The notes under the pieces were generated by a model. It searched no databases. It saw nothing but the letters and a program-made list of their open reading frames with translations, and was not told the DNA's origin. This document shows positions 1 through 9,603 of a stretch of DNA of 64,000 bases, piece after piece. This DNA comes from CAMDKS01 sp964402975 (lineage in GTDB: Bacteria; Bdellovibrionota_B; Oligoflexia; Oligoflexales; RGVZ01): positions 124,001-188,000 of the forward strand of contig CAYOEM010000004.1 of the NCBI GenBank assembly GCA_964402975.1, written 5' to 3'. Numbering within the stretch: position 1 is the stretch's first letter; each line of letters opens with the position of its first letter. Both the position numbers and the translations under genes were made by a program.

Positions 1-135
1 CGGAATACTGAGGACAAGTTGTTCGCCCTTCGAATAATCGGCCTTACCAGTGAACTCAATCTTGAAACCACTTTCACTAACGTCCAGAAGCACAGCGCTT
101 TTTATGCCAAATGGCCACCAACTATGGCGCCGCAT
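1..135 (-). CDS. PilZ-domain protein, 5' part only (runs off left edge)
   Basis: Only the N-terminal part is inside the window. The minus-strand reading gives the PilZ signature D-V-S-E-S-G followed by F-K-I-E-F, then a basic/acidic stretch ending at base 1. PilZ domains usually bind cyclic di-GMP, but the RxxxR motif expected just upstream is not clear here, so binding is uncertain. The start is uncertain: ATG at 135 is used, but the same frame stays open to an in-frame TGA near 263, with a GTG at 141 and TTG codons further up, and that upstream stretch reads like protein. The gene is divergent from glpD. Confidence 0.6.
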   Translation of the reverse strand, partial: MRRHSWWPFGIKSAVLLDVSESGFKIEFTGKADYSKGEQLVLSIP

Positions 136-250
136 TTCCACGAGAGCGTGCGAAATGACCCTTTCTGGACGATTGTTTGATTCAGAATTGTCATTTGAGT
201 TGTGCAATGTGGCGATCTCCAAGAGGTACTGGCAAAACTTATGAGCGGAT

Positions 251-279
251 TTGGTTCCGGAGTGTCAAAATTGTATAAT
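251..279 (+). promoter_or_regulatory. Predicted sigma70-type promoter for glpD
   Basis: TTGGTT at 251-256 and a perfect TATAAT at 274-279 are separated by 17 bases. The element lies about 78 bases upstream of the preferred glpD start. This is seen by eye only and has no transcript support. Confidence 0.5.
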
Positions 280-356
280 AAAGTGCCGATGTGGGGCAAT
301 CGACGCCTCATTATTTAAGTAATGGTATCTATATAATCGATCCATGTGTGGAAATT

Positions 357-1613
357 ATGACCAAAGAAGCCGCCTTAAAATTAGCAGGACGATATCGAGT
401 TGTTATTCTTGGGGGGGGCATCCATGGCGTTGGAGTCGCACACGATCTCGCTAGCCGGGGTTGGAAAGATGTTCTGGTGGTTGAGAGATCAATCGTCGGA
501 GCAGGGACCAGTTCCAAAAGTACAAAGTTGATTCATGGAGGTCTTCGTTATCTGCAGCACCCCCGTGATTTTCCCCTTGTTGCGGAGGGTCTCGGCGAGC
601 GCGCACTGTTGACAAGACTTCTTCCAGACATAGTTAAGCCTCTGCCCTTTGTGTTTCCTGTAATGAAAAAGGGCGGCATGCCGCGTTTTATGATTAAGAT
701 TGGCTTAATGCTGTATGATTTTCTTTCAAGGGGCCGATCCCTCGGGACTCACAAGTGGCTATCGACCGAACAGGCATTTAATGATGCCCCAATTTTAGAT
801 AAGTCCGTCTTCAAAGGCTTTTACCGATTTTTTGATGGTCAGACCGATGATTTTGCCCTTGTTCAACGTGTAGCCGATTCAGTGCGTATGCTTGGCGGTG
901 GCATCGTCGAGCACACGTCTGTTGAGCGAATCGTGCATGATCAACATGGGTGGCGAATGACGCTTCGGGGGCCTGATGGCATTCAAGATGTTACCGCAAA
1001 ATACGTGGTTAATGCGCTTGGCCCCTGGGCACACGAGCTATTTGACGCATCCGGCATAAAGCCCAAAGTTGTTGGTTTCAATAATGCCGGTATTCATTTA
1101 ATTGTTCGCGATCTGGGACTGAAGGCTGGCCTATTTCTTCAATCACCAGAAGATGGCAGAATATTCTTCGTTTTGCCTTGGGAGGGCCTGACTCTCATCG
1201 GAACCACCGAAGATATCGTGAACGGACCCGCCGATAGTTGTAAAGTGGAGCAACATCAGGTTGATTATCTTTTAGAGCGCTGTAACCGATTCTTGTCGGT
1301 TAAGCTGACTGGCGCTGATGTTATATCCAAATTTACTGGCATGCGTTGGTTAGCTCGAGCAAGTGACAGTTCACTCTCTGACACGTCGCGCACCCATCTC
1401 ATCACTGAACATCGCGAGCAGAGCGATATTTTGTACACAATATATGGCGGCAAGCTGACAGCATATCGCGCCTTATCAGAAGAACTCGGTGATAAAATTA
1501 CACGTGCATTTGGCGATCGAACACCGACGACCACAACAAAAATCGAATCTTGGGCGCCTGCCAGGACGCTCTCCCTAGAGTTGCAGGTGCCCAGACGCTT
1601 CGAAAAAATCTGA
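357..1613 (+). CDS. glpD: FAD-dependent glycerol-3-phosphate dehydrogenase, C-terminally short
   Basis: GlpD oxidises sn-glycerol-3-phosphate to dihydroxyacetone phosphate at the membrane and passes electrons to quinone. The FAD-binding GGGIHGVG motif lies near the N-terminus, followed by the family stretch STKLIHGGLRYL and, later, TEDI and YGGKLTAYR. The ATG at 357 is chosen because it starts just before the dinucleotide fold; an in-frame ATG at 291 would add 22 unlikely residues. At 418 residues it is shorter than usual GlpD (about 500-560), because it ends shortly after the YGGKLTAYR strand and lacks the C-terminal DAO_C domain. No continuation is seen before the next gene at 1642. Function is likely but the truncation is odd. 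Confidence 0.85.
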   Translation: MTKEAALKLAGRYRVVILGGGIHGVGVAHDLASRGWKDVLVVERSIVGAGTSSKSTKLIHGGLRYLQHPRDFPLVAEGLGERALLTRLLPDIVKPLPFVFPVMKKGGMPRFMIKIGLMLYDFLSRGRSLGTHKWLSTEQAFNDAPILDKSVFKGFYRFFDGQTDDFALVQRVADSVRMLGGGIVEHTSVERIVHDQHGWRMTLRGPDGIQDVTAKYVVNALGPWAHELFDASGIKPKVVGFNNAGIHLIVRDLGLKAGLFLQSPEDGRIFFVLPWEGLTLIGTTEDIVNGPADSCKVEQHQVDYLLERCNRFLSVKLTGADVISKFTGMRWLARASDSSLSDTSRTHLITEHREQSDILYTIYGGKLTAYRALSEELGDKITRAFGDRTPTTTTKIESWAPARTLSLELQVPRRFEKI

Positions 1614-1641
1614 ATCATTAGACTCACTTTGAAAGACGAGA

Positions 1642-2478
1642 ATGCTAAATCGGCAAAAAACCAAAGCTGTGAAAGCTAAGCCTAAACGCCCCATGGGGCG
1701 GGTTCTTCAAAGTGTTAGACAGGTTCTTCGAATATCTCATGTCGAAGAAAAGGAAGCTGTATGGCAGTGGGGGCAAGCGATACTACCAGCCCTTCCATCG
1801 ACATTCGATATTGCTATCTGGAATATATGGAAGGGTTCTGGAGGAGACCTGTTCTTGGGGGAATACAACAACCTGGTGAAAGGACGCCACCTCTTGCTTT
1901 TGCAGGAAGTGTTGCTAACGCTAAAGGCTCTTGGCAATTTTGCGCCTAAAGGTTTCTCCGCAAGTCACGGCGCCACCTACCGCCGGCGAGATGGACTTAG
2001 AGATGGGGTTATGACCGTCTCGGCAGCAGCTCCTGTCGAGACGGCAACGCGTGTTTTATGCCATTCGCCAGAGCCGCTGCTTAAAACGACCAAAGCCACT
2101 TTGATTTCAAGGTTTAAAATCGAAGGTCAGACGAAGAGTCTTTGTGTCGTCAATACTCATGCCACTCTCGTGCGACGTCCTGCTACAGCCGTTAAGGAGA
2201 TCGAGAAAGTTTTAAAAAAAATACGTGATCACGAAGGACCGATCCTCTACGCAGGTGATTTCAATACTTTTTCGAAGACGTATATAAGAGAAGTGGACAG
2301 AGTCATGTCAACGATCGGTCTGGAACGAGTTATCCTTGAGGCGGATCCGAGAACCGCCACAACAGCTTTAGATCAATTATATGTTCGAGACATCAAGGTC
2401 ATTAGTGCAAAAGTCGAAACAGAGTATCTGCACTCTGATCATTTTCCGATAACCGCAACTTTGGAAATTCTTTCCTGA
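1642..2478 (+). CDS. Endonuclease/exonuclease/phosphatase (EEP) family hydrolase
   Basis: This is a Mg-dependent phosphodiesterase fold. The expected residues are visible in order: IWNIWKG (Asn), LLLQEVL (metal Glu), NTHATL (His), AGDFNTFS (Asp/Asn) and the C-terminal SDHFPI (Asp-His). The N-terminal 50 residues are basic and show no signal peptide, so it is probably cytoplasmic. It follows glpD by 28 bases and may be cotranscribed. The family includes nucleases, sphingomyelinases and inositol phosphatases, and the substrate cannot be told from the sequence. Confidence 0.8.
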   Translation: MLNRQKTKAVKAKPKRPMGRVLQSVRQVLRISHVEEKEAVWQWGQAILPALPSTFDIAIWNIWKGSGGDLFLGEYNNLVKGRHLLLLQEVLLTLKALGNFAPKGFSASHGATYRRRDGLRDGVMTVSAAAPVETATRVLCHSPEPLLKTTKATLISRFKIEGQTKSLCVVNTHATLVRRPATAVKEIEKVLKKIRDHEGPILYAGDFNTFSKTYIREVDRVMSTIGLERVILEADPRTATTALDQLYVRDIKVISAKVETEYLHSDHFPITATLEILS

Positions 2479-2507
2479 ATAACTCTGATTCAATAGATAG
2501 AGTCTAA

Positions 2508-3680
2508 TTAGAATGATCTTTGCAGAGCTATTGAAAATCGATCGATCGGCGCGTAATTGCCACCGGCGCTAATGCTCTTCATTAACTTGGAAGATTCCGC
2601 CTGGACGCTATAACCGGTGCGGCCTTGGTTAATTTGCCACTCGCCGCGTAAGCCTTGAGTGGACTGCGAATATGCCAAGTTCAATTGGGATGGGGTTGCT
2701 CCGCTAATTGTGCTTTTTGCAACGACGTCGGTTAGCTTAAAGTTCTCATTAAATTTTTGCGATAGAGTTGTGTTCATGATCACGGGTGTCGCGATCTCGG
2801 TGCGCAGAGTTTTTCCAATTGATTTGCTGCCGACGATCATTTGACAAGAGATCAGGCCTTCAAACTGGCTGATAGTGACCCTAGCTCCAGGAACTGCGCC
2901 ACTTGAAATCTGATCCGTTATCGAGTCGTCATTATTAGGAGAGTCGATTTTAACCGTGAGTTTTGAACTTGGTAATCGACCCCATCGAATGGTTGGCTCA
3001 GCCGTGGCAGTGTCTGGAGCGTTTGAAAAAACTTTCTGACTTGTCACGCTATCGAGGCGATCGATCGTGTATATGACTTGTGCTGGTGTCGCGTAAGCGC
3101 GGTCAATATCATTAATACTTCCAAATCCAGCGAGGGGAATGGAATTGCTGGCAGGTAAAATATCACGTTCAATCAGGCCATAGCGAATCAAGTCTTTGGG
3201 CTTGTTAAGACTACCTTCTGTGTTCAGATTAAATGTTAATCCGTTCTTAAAGCGTTCAAATATAGGAAAGCTTTTCTTGAGATTTACCTCGGCGGCTTTT
3301 CGACTCTGCATGACTATGGTTTGCATAAGGGCAGAATCATTGATCCGGCGGCGAGAGTTATCAGGATCATAAGCAAGCAATGCCATTTGTCTGGTCCAAG
3401 CGCCCTTTGACATCTCGCTAGTTCCCGACGCTAAGTCTCTAAGAGCAGTGTTGTTGCCGCTTTGACGTTGAGTGGTTGTGACGGCGATGTCCTTGAGTTT
3501 GGATAAAATGGTTTGTCCCAAATTTTGGGGCTTAATAAATTTCAAATTGAGATCCTGACGTACTTGTTCTTTGTCGTACTTGACGATGCGAACGTCATCT
3601 GCAAATGCCTGTGTCGAGCAGGCCCAACTAAGATAAACGATGATGCTTATTGCAAAGTATTTTGTCGCAAACGTCCGCAC
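2508..3680 (-). CDS. Secreted protein of unknown function
   Basis: I do not recognise this 390-residue protein. It begins with a clear Sec signal peptide (basic MRTFATKY, hydrophobic core, ending about A-F-A near residue 27). The middle is mixed; the C-terminal half is rich in Ser/Thr and alternating hydrophobic residues, and the protein ends in a phenylalanine after a strand-like RFSIALQRSF. This end would suit an outer-membrane beta-barrel, but it is weak evidence. The start is a GTG with a purine-rich GAGGGG stretch upstream. It is convergent with the EEP gene. Confidence 0.75.
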   Translation of the reverse strand: MRTFATKYFAISIIVYLSWACSTQAFADDVRIVKYDKEQVRQDLNLKFIKPQNLGQTILSKLKDIAVTTTQRQSGNNTALRDLASGTSEMSKGAWTRQMALLAYDPDNSRRRINDSALMQTIVMQSRKAAEVNLKKSFPIFERFKNGLTFNLNTEGSLNKPKDLIRYGLIERDILPASNSIPLAGFGSINDIDRAYATPAQVIYTIDRLDSVTSQKVFSNAPDTATAEPTIRWGRLPSSKLTVKIDSPNNDDSITDQISSGAVPGARVTISQFEGLISCQMIVGSKSIGKTLRTEIATPVIMNTTLSQKFNENFKLTDVVAKSTISGATPSQLNLAYSQSTQGLRGEWQINQGRTGYSVQAESSKLMKSISAGGNYAPIDRFSIALQRSF

Positions 3681-3958
3681 GATGTCTTTTCCCCTCGAGA
3701 CCTTCGGCCCAAACGTCGGTGGTACGGACCCACCTTTGACCGGGTTCTCATGAGGCCAACTGCAAGCGCCGCGCCATCCAGCTTATGGCCTTAACAACCT
3801 GAATTTATTGATATTTAATGCGGCGCTGGGCAACTCGGCATGTCAATAAACCTGACACTCCACCCTTGCGCCTAAACCCCTAAAAACGCTATGGTTAGCC
3901 CCTCATAAAAGGCCCCAGGGTCCGTGACCACAACAACCTGAAACCTATAGGTAAATTC
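3681..3958. other. Intergenic leader between a secreted-protein gene and ileS
   Basis: This 278-base stretch has no convincing gene. It holds an exact 11-base direct repeat (AACAACCTGAA at 3793-3803 and 3932-3942), the second copy ending 16 bases before the ileS ATG. It also has an 8-base inverted pair AGCGCCGC / GCGGCGCT around 3765-3828. I see no T-box features and no clear terminator. Confidence 0.5.
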
Positions 3959-6900
3959 ATGAAAGCCATCCGCCCCGATGTGAGCCTTCCGGAAATGGAG
4001 CGCGAGGTTCTAGATTTTTGGCAGCGCCTGAGCGTTTTCGACAAACAAAACCAGCGACGCCAGAACGCGCCCGAGTTCGCTTTTTATGACGGCCCACCGT
4101 TTGCTAATGGACTGCCTCATTATGGTCACCTACTCGCAAACACGATCAAAGATATCGTGCCAAGATATTGGATTATGCGTGGTTACAAGGTTGAGCGGAA
4201 ATTCGGTTGGGATTGCCATGGCGTGCCCGTTGAGTACGAAATTGAAAAGAGGGACAACCTCAAGGGATCTGGCGCGATAAAAGAACTCGGGATTGGCGAA
4301 TTTAACGAGCGCTGCCGAGCTTCGGTTCTTCATTATGCAAAAGAGTGGCAAAGGACGATCACGCGGCTTGGCCGCTGGGTCGACTGGGATAACCAGTACA
4401 GAACCATGGATAAGACGTTCATGGAGTCAGTTTGGTGGGTGTTTAGCGAGCTATTTAATCGAGGCCTGGTATATCGTAGCCACAAAGTCGTTCCCTACTC
4501 ACCCCGACTGACCGCGGTGCTATCGAACTTTGAGGCCAATCAAAATTATAAGATGACCCAAGATCCGTCGGTTTATGTTCGTTTTAAGATAAAAAATAAA
4601 GATGAGTACTTTCTTGCTTGGACGACGACGCCGTGGACTTTGATTTCAAACCTAGCACTAGCCGTTGGTCCCGAGATCGACTACGTGAAAGTTCGGGTAG
4701 TCTCCGATGGCCATGTCTACTGGGTGGCCGAAGCAAGGCTTGATGCTATTTTCAAGAAGTCTAAATCCGGCGAAGCCACTTTTGATATTCTCGAAAAGAC
4801 CAAGGGATCAAAGCTTCAAGGACTTGGTTATGAGCCTTTATTTCCCTACTTCGCCTCTCACCCCAAGTCGTTTGTAGTTTTGAGTGATAACTACGTCACC
4901 ACAAGTGACGGTACAGGTATTGTTCACCAAGCTCCAGCGTATGGCGAAGACGATTTTCGAGTGTGTAAAAGTGCCGGAATCGAATTCGTGGACCCGATCG
5001 ATGAGGAGGGGAGATTCAAGGAACCAGTCAGCGATCTAATCGGGGTCAATTTTAAAGAAGCAGACCGGGAGATCACACGACGCTTAAAGGCTGAGAATAA
5101 GTTATTTAGACAAGAGACGCTCGATCACAGTTATCCTTTCTGTGACCGAACTGATACGCCACTTATGTATAGGGCTGTGCCCGCATGGTATGTGGCTGTC
5201 GAAAAGATTGTTCCGTCGCTGGTCGCAAATAACCAAAAAATAAATTGGGTTCCAGGCCATCTTAAAGACGGTCGGATGGGCAATTGGCTTGAAAATGCCA
5301 GAGACTGGGCGATTAGTCGAAATCGATTCTGGGGCACTCCGCTTCCAATCTGGGTTTGTGACAAAGACGACCAACACATCGAAGTCTTTGCCAGTGCGCC
5401 CGCATTAGAAAAAAGGGCCAACTGCAAACTTGACGATCTCCACAAGCATTTTGTTGATGACATAAGCTTTGGCTGCGGAAAATGCTCAGGCCGAATGAAA
5501 CGTGTTTCAGAAGTGTTTGATTGTTGGTTCGAATCCGGCAGTATGCCGTATGCTCAGCTACATTATCCGTTTGAGAACAAGGATCGTTTCGACCGGATTT
5601 TTCCCGCCGACTTCATTGCCGAGGGCTTGGATCAAACCCGCGGATGGTTCTATACGTTATCGGTTTTGTCGACTGCGCTATTTAATAGGCCTGCGTTTAA
5701 GAACGTGGTGGTCAACGGTATTATTTGTGATGAAACCGGAAAAAAAATGTCCAAGCGCCATCGTAACTATACCCCGCCAGAGGAACTTTTAGAAAAGTAC
5801 GGTGCGGATGCCGCTAGGCTATACATGGTCAATTCTCCCATTTTGCGCGGCGAAGATCTTATCTTTTCCGATAAAGGAGTCATTGAGACGATTCGCGCCG
5901 TCATCTTGCCTCTATGGAACGCACAAAGCTTTTTAACCACGTACGCGGCGGCAGATGGTTGGAAACCTGCGGAGCAGCATGCGCTCGGGCATGCGCCGAA
6001 GACGTCTGCGGAAATGGATAGATGGATCATTAGTCGTCTTCATACGATGATTGAGGGCGTCCACAGTCACATGGAAAACTACCATCTTTATGCCGTTGTT
6101 CCTGTGCTGCTGAGTTTTATTGATGATTTGACTAATTGGTATATCCGTTTAAGCCGCCGTAGGTTCTGGGGCAAACAAGAGTCCGGTAAATCTGGGCTCG
6201 ATCAGGACCAAATTTCCGCTTACGAAACTCTTTATTACGTCGTGCTAGAATTCACCAAAGTCTTTGCACCATTTGCTCCATTTGTGTCGGAGCAGGTGTT
6301 TCGAAATTTGACTGCTGGAGTGACTCAGGCTCCCCAGTCAGTGCATCTAGCCGACATTCCAACCACGAGAAAAGACCTGATCGACTCAGACCTTGAGGAG
6401 CAAATGAGTCTAATCCGTCGCTCCACCGAGCTCGGTCGCGCCCTACGCGCCAAGCATCAGATAAAAACAAGGCAACCACTCCCTTCGCTACTGGTTATAA
6501 CTCGTAATGAACAAGACAAAAATATAATCGATAGAGGCCGTTCTATTTTGACCGATGAGTTGAACGTGAAGGCAATTGAGTTTTCGACTGATGAAGCGCG
6601 TTACGTAAGCCTCGGCGTTAAGCCAAATCTCAAAACACTCGGAAAGCGGCTCGGCTCGTCCATCGGTCAAGTTAGGGCGGAGTTTGAAGCGCTCTCGAAA
6701 GACCCACAAAAAGTCGCAGATTTTTTGGCCAAAGCTGAGAAGACTGGAAAGATTAACGTTGCCGGATTTGAACTCACCACAGATGATTTGCTCATTGACC
6801 GCGGTCCGAAGGACGACAGACTCATCGCAACGGATCGAGGCGTCACGGTTCTGCTGGACGTGAAACTTACTGAGCAATTAATTGGCGAGGGTTATGCGCG

Positions 6901-7144
6901 AGAGGTTGTCAGCAGGATTCAAAACTTGCGCAAGGAATCTGGATTAAATGTTGTGGACCGGATCGACCTTTCCATAGTGTGTGGCGAAGCCTTAACAAAG
7001 GCGATTCAAACCCATCGCGATTACATTAGTGGTGAGACGCTTGCCAGTAAGATTGAATTTAGATCCGAAATCTTGCCAGCTGCGGCTCGCGTTGAAAGTG
7101 AAGTTGAGGGACACGTCATCCAAATAGGTTTAGTAAAGATCTAA
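3959..7144 (+). CDS. ileS: Isoleucyl-tRNA synthetase
   Basis: This class I synthetase charges tRNA-Ile. The HIGH motif is HYGH in PPFANGLPHYGH near residue 50, GWDCHGVPVEYE follows, and the KMSKR loop is KKMSKRHRNYTPPEE near residue 600. At 1061 residues, with GVPVEYEIEKRDN after the HIGH region, VPYSPRLTAVLSNFE and no Cys-rich C-terminal zinc finger, it looks like the eukaryote-like type 2 IleRS rather than the E. coli type. The start at 3959 is the first ATG and precedes the conserved N-terminus directly. It heads a tight plus-strand run; its stop overlaps the next start (TAATG). Confidence 0.95.
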   Translation: MKAIRPDVSLPEMEREVLDFWQRLSVFDKQNQRRQNAPEFAFYDGPPFANGLPHYGHLLANTIKDIVPRYWIMRGYKVERKFGWDCHGVPVEYEIEKRDNLKGSGAIKELGIGEFNERCRASVLHYAKEWQRTITRLGRWVDWDNQYRTMDKTFMESVWWVFSELFNRGLVYRSHKVVPYSPRLTAVLSNFEANQNYKMTQDPSVYVRFKIKNKDEYFLAWTTTPWTLISNLALAVGPEIDYVKVRVVSDGHVYWVAEARLDAIFKKSKSGEATFDILEKTKGSKLQGLGYEPLFPYFASHPKSFVVLSDNYVTTSDGTGIVHQAPAYGEDDFRVCKSAGIEFVDPIDEEGRFKEPVSDLIGVNFKEADREITRRLKAENKLFRQETLDHSYPFCDRTDTPLMYRAVPAWYVAVEKIVPSLVANNQKINWVPGHLKDGRMGNWLENARDWAISRNRFWGTPLPIWVCDKDDQHIEVFASAPALEKRANCKLDDLHKHFVDDISFGCGKCSGRMKRVSEVFDCWFESGSMPYAQLHYPFENKDRFDRIFPADFIAEGLDQTRGWFYTLSVLSTALFNRPAFKNVVVNGIICDETGKKMSKRHRNYTPPEELLEKYGADAARLYMVNSPILRGEDLIFSDKGVIETIRAVILPLWNAQSFLTTYAAADGWKPAEQHALGHAPKTSAEMDRWIISRLHTMIEGVHSHMENYHLYAVVPVLLSFIDDLTNWYIRLSRRRFWGKQESGKSGLDQDQISAYETLYYVVLEFTKVFAPFAPFVSEQVFRNLTAGVTQAPQSVHLADIPTTRKDLIDSDLEEQMSLIRRSTELGRALRAKHQIKTRQPLPSLLVITRNEQDKNIIDRGRSILTDELNVKAIEFSTDEARYVSLGVKPNLKTLGKRLGSSIGQVRAEFEALSKDPQKVADFLAKAEKTGKINVAGFELTTDDLLIDRGPKDDRLIATDRGVTVLLDVKLTEQLIGEGYAREVVSRIQNLRKESGLNVVDRIDLSIVCGEALTKAIQTHRDYISGETLASKIEFRSEILPAAARVESEVEGHVIQIGLVKI

Positions 7145-8172
7145 TGCGCACACTTGTGTTTGTTGCCCTGTGCTCTGCGTTACTCGCTTCATGCTATCTT
7201 TCGCGACAGGGTTATCGGCAAGCTGAATTACTGATGAGCCGAGAGCCGATCGACAAGGTTCTTGAGGCCGATAAACTAACGCCTGAAACAAGGGAAAAAT
7301 TAGTCTTTACAAAGAGGGTAATTGATTTCGCAAGAAGTTCAGGTCTCGAGGTGGGTGATGCCTACAAGTACTACATTGAACTTGGGGGCGAGGCGGTTTC
7401 CTACACCGTCCAAGCGGCAAAGCCGACACAACTCGAGCTAAAGTCGTGGTGGTTTCCCGTTGTAGGCAGTGTGCCCTACCTAGGGTATTTCGATCGAAAA
7501 GATCGGGATAAAGAAGCAGAAAAGCTTGAAAAACAGGGTTTTGAGATCCACAAAGGTTCTGTGGCGGCGTATTCGAGTCTTGGTTGGTTTGCGGATCCGG
7601 TGTATTCGTCGATGCTTCGAAGAACTGATGTAGACTTGGCTCATTTGTATTTTCACGAACTCACTCATCGTACGCTTTGGCTTAAAGGTGGAGTCGAGTT
7701 TAACGAAAATTTGGCGGAATTTGTTGCAGATGTTTTGACGAAGGAGTTTTTTACCAGCATAAATCGTCTTGGCGAGCTTGAGATTTTTAAAATTGAGCAG
7801 CAAGACTACCGACTATTTAAGGGATGGCTCGACGAGCTTAGGCGCTCACTTAAGATCAGCCTTGAGGCGTCTCGGGAGAAGCCGGAGCGAGAGCGAGTTT
7901 TAGAGAAGACAAAAGTTATCGACCTGGCAATTTCTAAAAAGCCTGCGTTTAATCATGTGGATTTCGTGGGTTCCGGTACCTGGAATAATGCGAGAATTTT
8001 GGCTGCGGGCCTTTACTCGCCAGACACGTCTGCCTTTGAGAGGTCGGCGGCCTGTTTTATGAGGGCCGGAGAACCGAACTGGGTGGGTAACTTCCTAAAG
8101 TCTTTGAAGAAAAATGCCGACGCAACCGCCGACGGGTTCTCTGCTCTAACCGCCCTTTGTAAGGGTTCATGA
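7144..8172 (+). CDS. Predicted zinc aminopeptidase lipoprotein (COG4324-like)
   Basis: The N-terminus is a lipoprotein signal ending in LLASC at about residue 17, so the mature protein should be lipid-anchored in the periplasm. The zinc-binding HELTH motif lies mid-protein in YFHELTHRTLW, followed by the glutamate-containing FNENLAEFVAD, a layout like gluzincin-type predicted aminopeptidases (Pfam Aminopep). Conserved family stretches such as VSYTVQAA and SSLGWFADPV are present. It overlaps ileS by one base and mgtE by four, so all are probably one transcript. The substrate is unknown. Confidence 0.8.
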   Translation: MRTLVFVALCSALLASCYLSRQGYRQAELLMSREPIDKVLEADKLTPETREKLVFTKRVIDFARSSGLEVGDAYKYYIELGGEAVSYTVQAAKPTQLELKSWWFPVVGSVPYLGYFDRKDRDKEAEKLEKQGFEIHKGSVAAYSSLGWFADPVYSSMLRRTDVDLAHLYFHELTHRTLWLKGGVEFNENLAEFVADVLTKEFFTSINRLGELEIFKIEQQDYRLFKGWLDELRRSLKISLEASREKPERERVLEKTKVIDLAISKKPAFNHVDFVGSGTWNNARILAAGLYSPDTSAFERSAACFMRAGEPNWVGNFLKSLKKNADATADGFSALTALCKGS

Positions 8173-9596
8173 CGTCAAGGAACGAAGGACGAATGACCGA
8201 AGCGAAGCAGTCATCGCTACCTCAGGAGTTTGAGCACTGGCTCTCGTCCAAGAACTATAAATCTATTCGCCCTGTGCTTAAGACGGCCGAGCCGGCCGAC
8301 ATTGGTGAGCGGCTTGCGGAACTTCCTATCAATGAGCTCGTCGTTTTATTCAGGCTTATTCCAAGAATCAGACGAGCCCAGGTTTTCGCCTATGTTCCAT
8401 TCGAGCGTCAAGAGGCGTTGCTCCAGGCTCTACCTGAGGCGGTCGTTTCAACTCTAGTGAACGACATGGAGCCCGATGATCGAACGAGGCTTTTGGAAGA
8501 TCTCCCGTTTGAAATTCGGTCACAACTTTTGCTTAAGTTATCGCCGGAAGAGCGAAGCATGGCATGGCAATTGCTGAGCTACGCAGAGGATTCGATTGGT
8601 CGACTGATGCATCCGGAGTTTATTTCTGTGCGCGGGGAAATGAAGGTTCTCGATGCACTGGAATATATTCGCTGGACAGTCAGGGACGCAGATGAGCTTC
8701 ACAGCTTTTTATTCGTGATTGATCCAGCCGGTAAATACAAGGGCGAAGTTAGCCTAGCCAGTCTAATTTTGGCAGATCCTCCTACGTTGACGCTTGATCA
8801 GATTATGGATACCGCAACTGTGGCATTGAGTGCAGCGGATGATAAAAGTGTAGCAGTAGATTTCTTCAGAAAGTACGACAAGGCCTTCAGTCCAGTTATC
8901 AATCAAGACGGTATTTTGGTTGGGGTTCTGACTGCTGATGACGTGTTTGATATCGCTGAGGAAGAGGCGACTGAGGATATTCAGCAGTTCGGTGGTACAG
9001 CAACTCTGGAAGACAGCTATTTTGAGACCCCAGCCCACGTGTTGCTTTGGAAACGAGCGGGCTGGCTTTGCATCCTGTTTGTTGGCGAGATTTTCACAGG
9101 TTCAGCTCTTCACCACTTTGATACCGCGATCGCAGAAATGCGTTACTTGGTATACTTTGTACCTCTCGTCATTAGCTCGGGCGGTAATGCCGGATCGCAG
9201 GCGTCGTCTCTCGTGATTCGAGGGCTCGCAGTTCGCGAGATGGAGCTGAAGGACTGGTGGCGAGTTTTTGGCAGAGAGATCTTGATTGGTCTCGGTCTCG
9301 GCCTCATTCTGGGACTCATTGGCTTCATTAGAGCTTGGACTTGGCAGAATAATATCTTAGTAGCCATCATCGTAGGGACGTCCTTAGTTGGCACGGTTAT
9401 GTTTGGCTCGGTTATCGGCGCGATCATGCCGTTTGGTATCAAGCGACTAAAAATGGATCCGGCGGTCAGCTCGTCACCATTTATTGCATCCTTGGTGGAT
9501 GTGGCGGGCATCGTTATTTATTTCAGTGCGGCGCTTTGGTTTGTGCGCGTTCTCGGGCCCATGCTCGGATTGAATGTCCCTATTTTAACTGAGTGA
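8169..9596 (+). CDS. mgtE: Magnesium transporter MgtE
   Basis: MgtE is a Mg-gated channel of the inner membrane. The order is typical: an N-terminal superhelical MgtE_N domain (about residues 30-150), a paired CBS region (about 150-290, with LMHPEFISV and the second unit VLTADDVFDIAEEEATEDI) and a five-helix C-terminal membrane domain with PLVISSGGNAGSQASSLVIR, the pore signature. The start at 8169 overlaps the upstream stop (ATGA); a second ATG at 8193 with GAAGGA just before it is an alternative. Confidence 0.93.
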   Translation: MTSRNEGRMTEAKQSSLPQEFEHWLSSKNYKSIRPVLKTAEPADIGERLAELPINELVVLFRLIPRIRRAQVFAYVPFERQEALLQALPEAVVSTLVNDMEPDDRTRLLEDLPFEIRSQLLLKLSPEERSMAWQLLSYAEDSIGRLMHPEFISVRGEMKVLDALEYIRWTVRDADELHSFLFVIDPAGKYKGEVSLASLILADPPTLTLDQIMDTATVALSAADDKSVAVDFFRKYDKAFSPVINQDGILVGVLTADDVFDIAEEEATEDIQQFGGTATLEDSYFETPAHVLLWKRAGWLCILFVGEIFTGSALHHFDTAIAEMRYLVYFVPLVISSGGNAGSQASSLVIRGLAVREMELKDWWRVFGREILIGLGLGLILGLIGFIRAWTWQNNILVAIIVGTSLVGTVMFGSVIGAIMPFGIKRLKMDPAVSSSPFIASLVDVAGIVIYFSAALWFVRVLGPMLGLNVPILTE

Positions 9597-9603
9597 CACG
9601 TTC

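Noticed and set aside
50..311. Short open frames on both strands near the left edge
   Set aside because: The minus-strand PilZ reading in a different frame explains the coding signal there.
3681..3958. T-box or other tRNA-sensing leader before ileS
   Set aside because: No specifier stem, T-box consensus or terminator found; the interval is too short and lacks the expected motifs. The same was found for valS and alaS.
9143..9511. 122-residue open frame antisense to mgtE
   Set aside because: Mirror of transmembrane codons; Pro/Thr/Arg-rich and unsupported.
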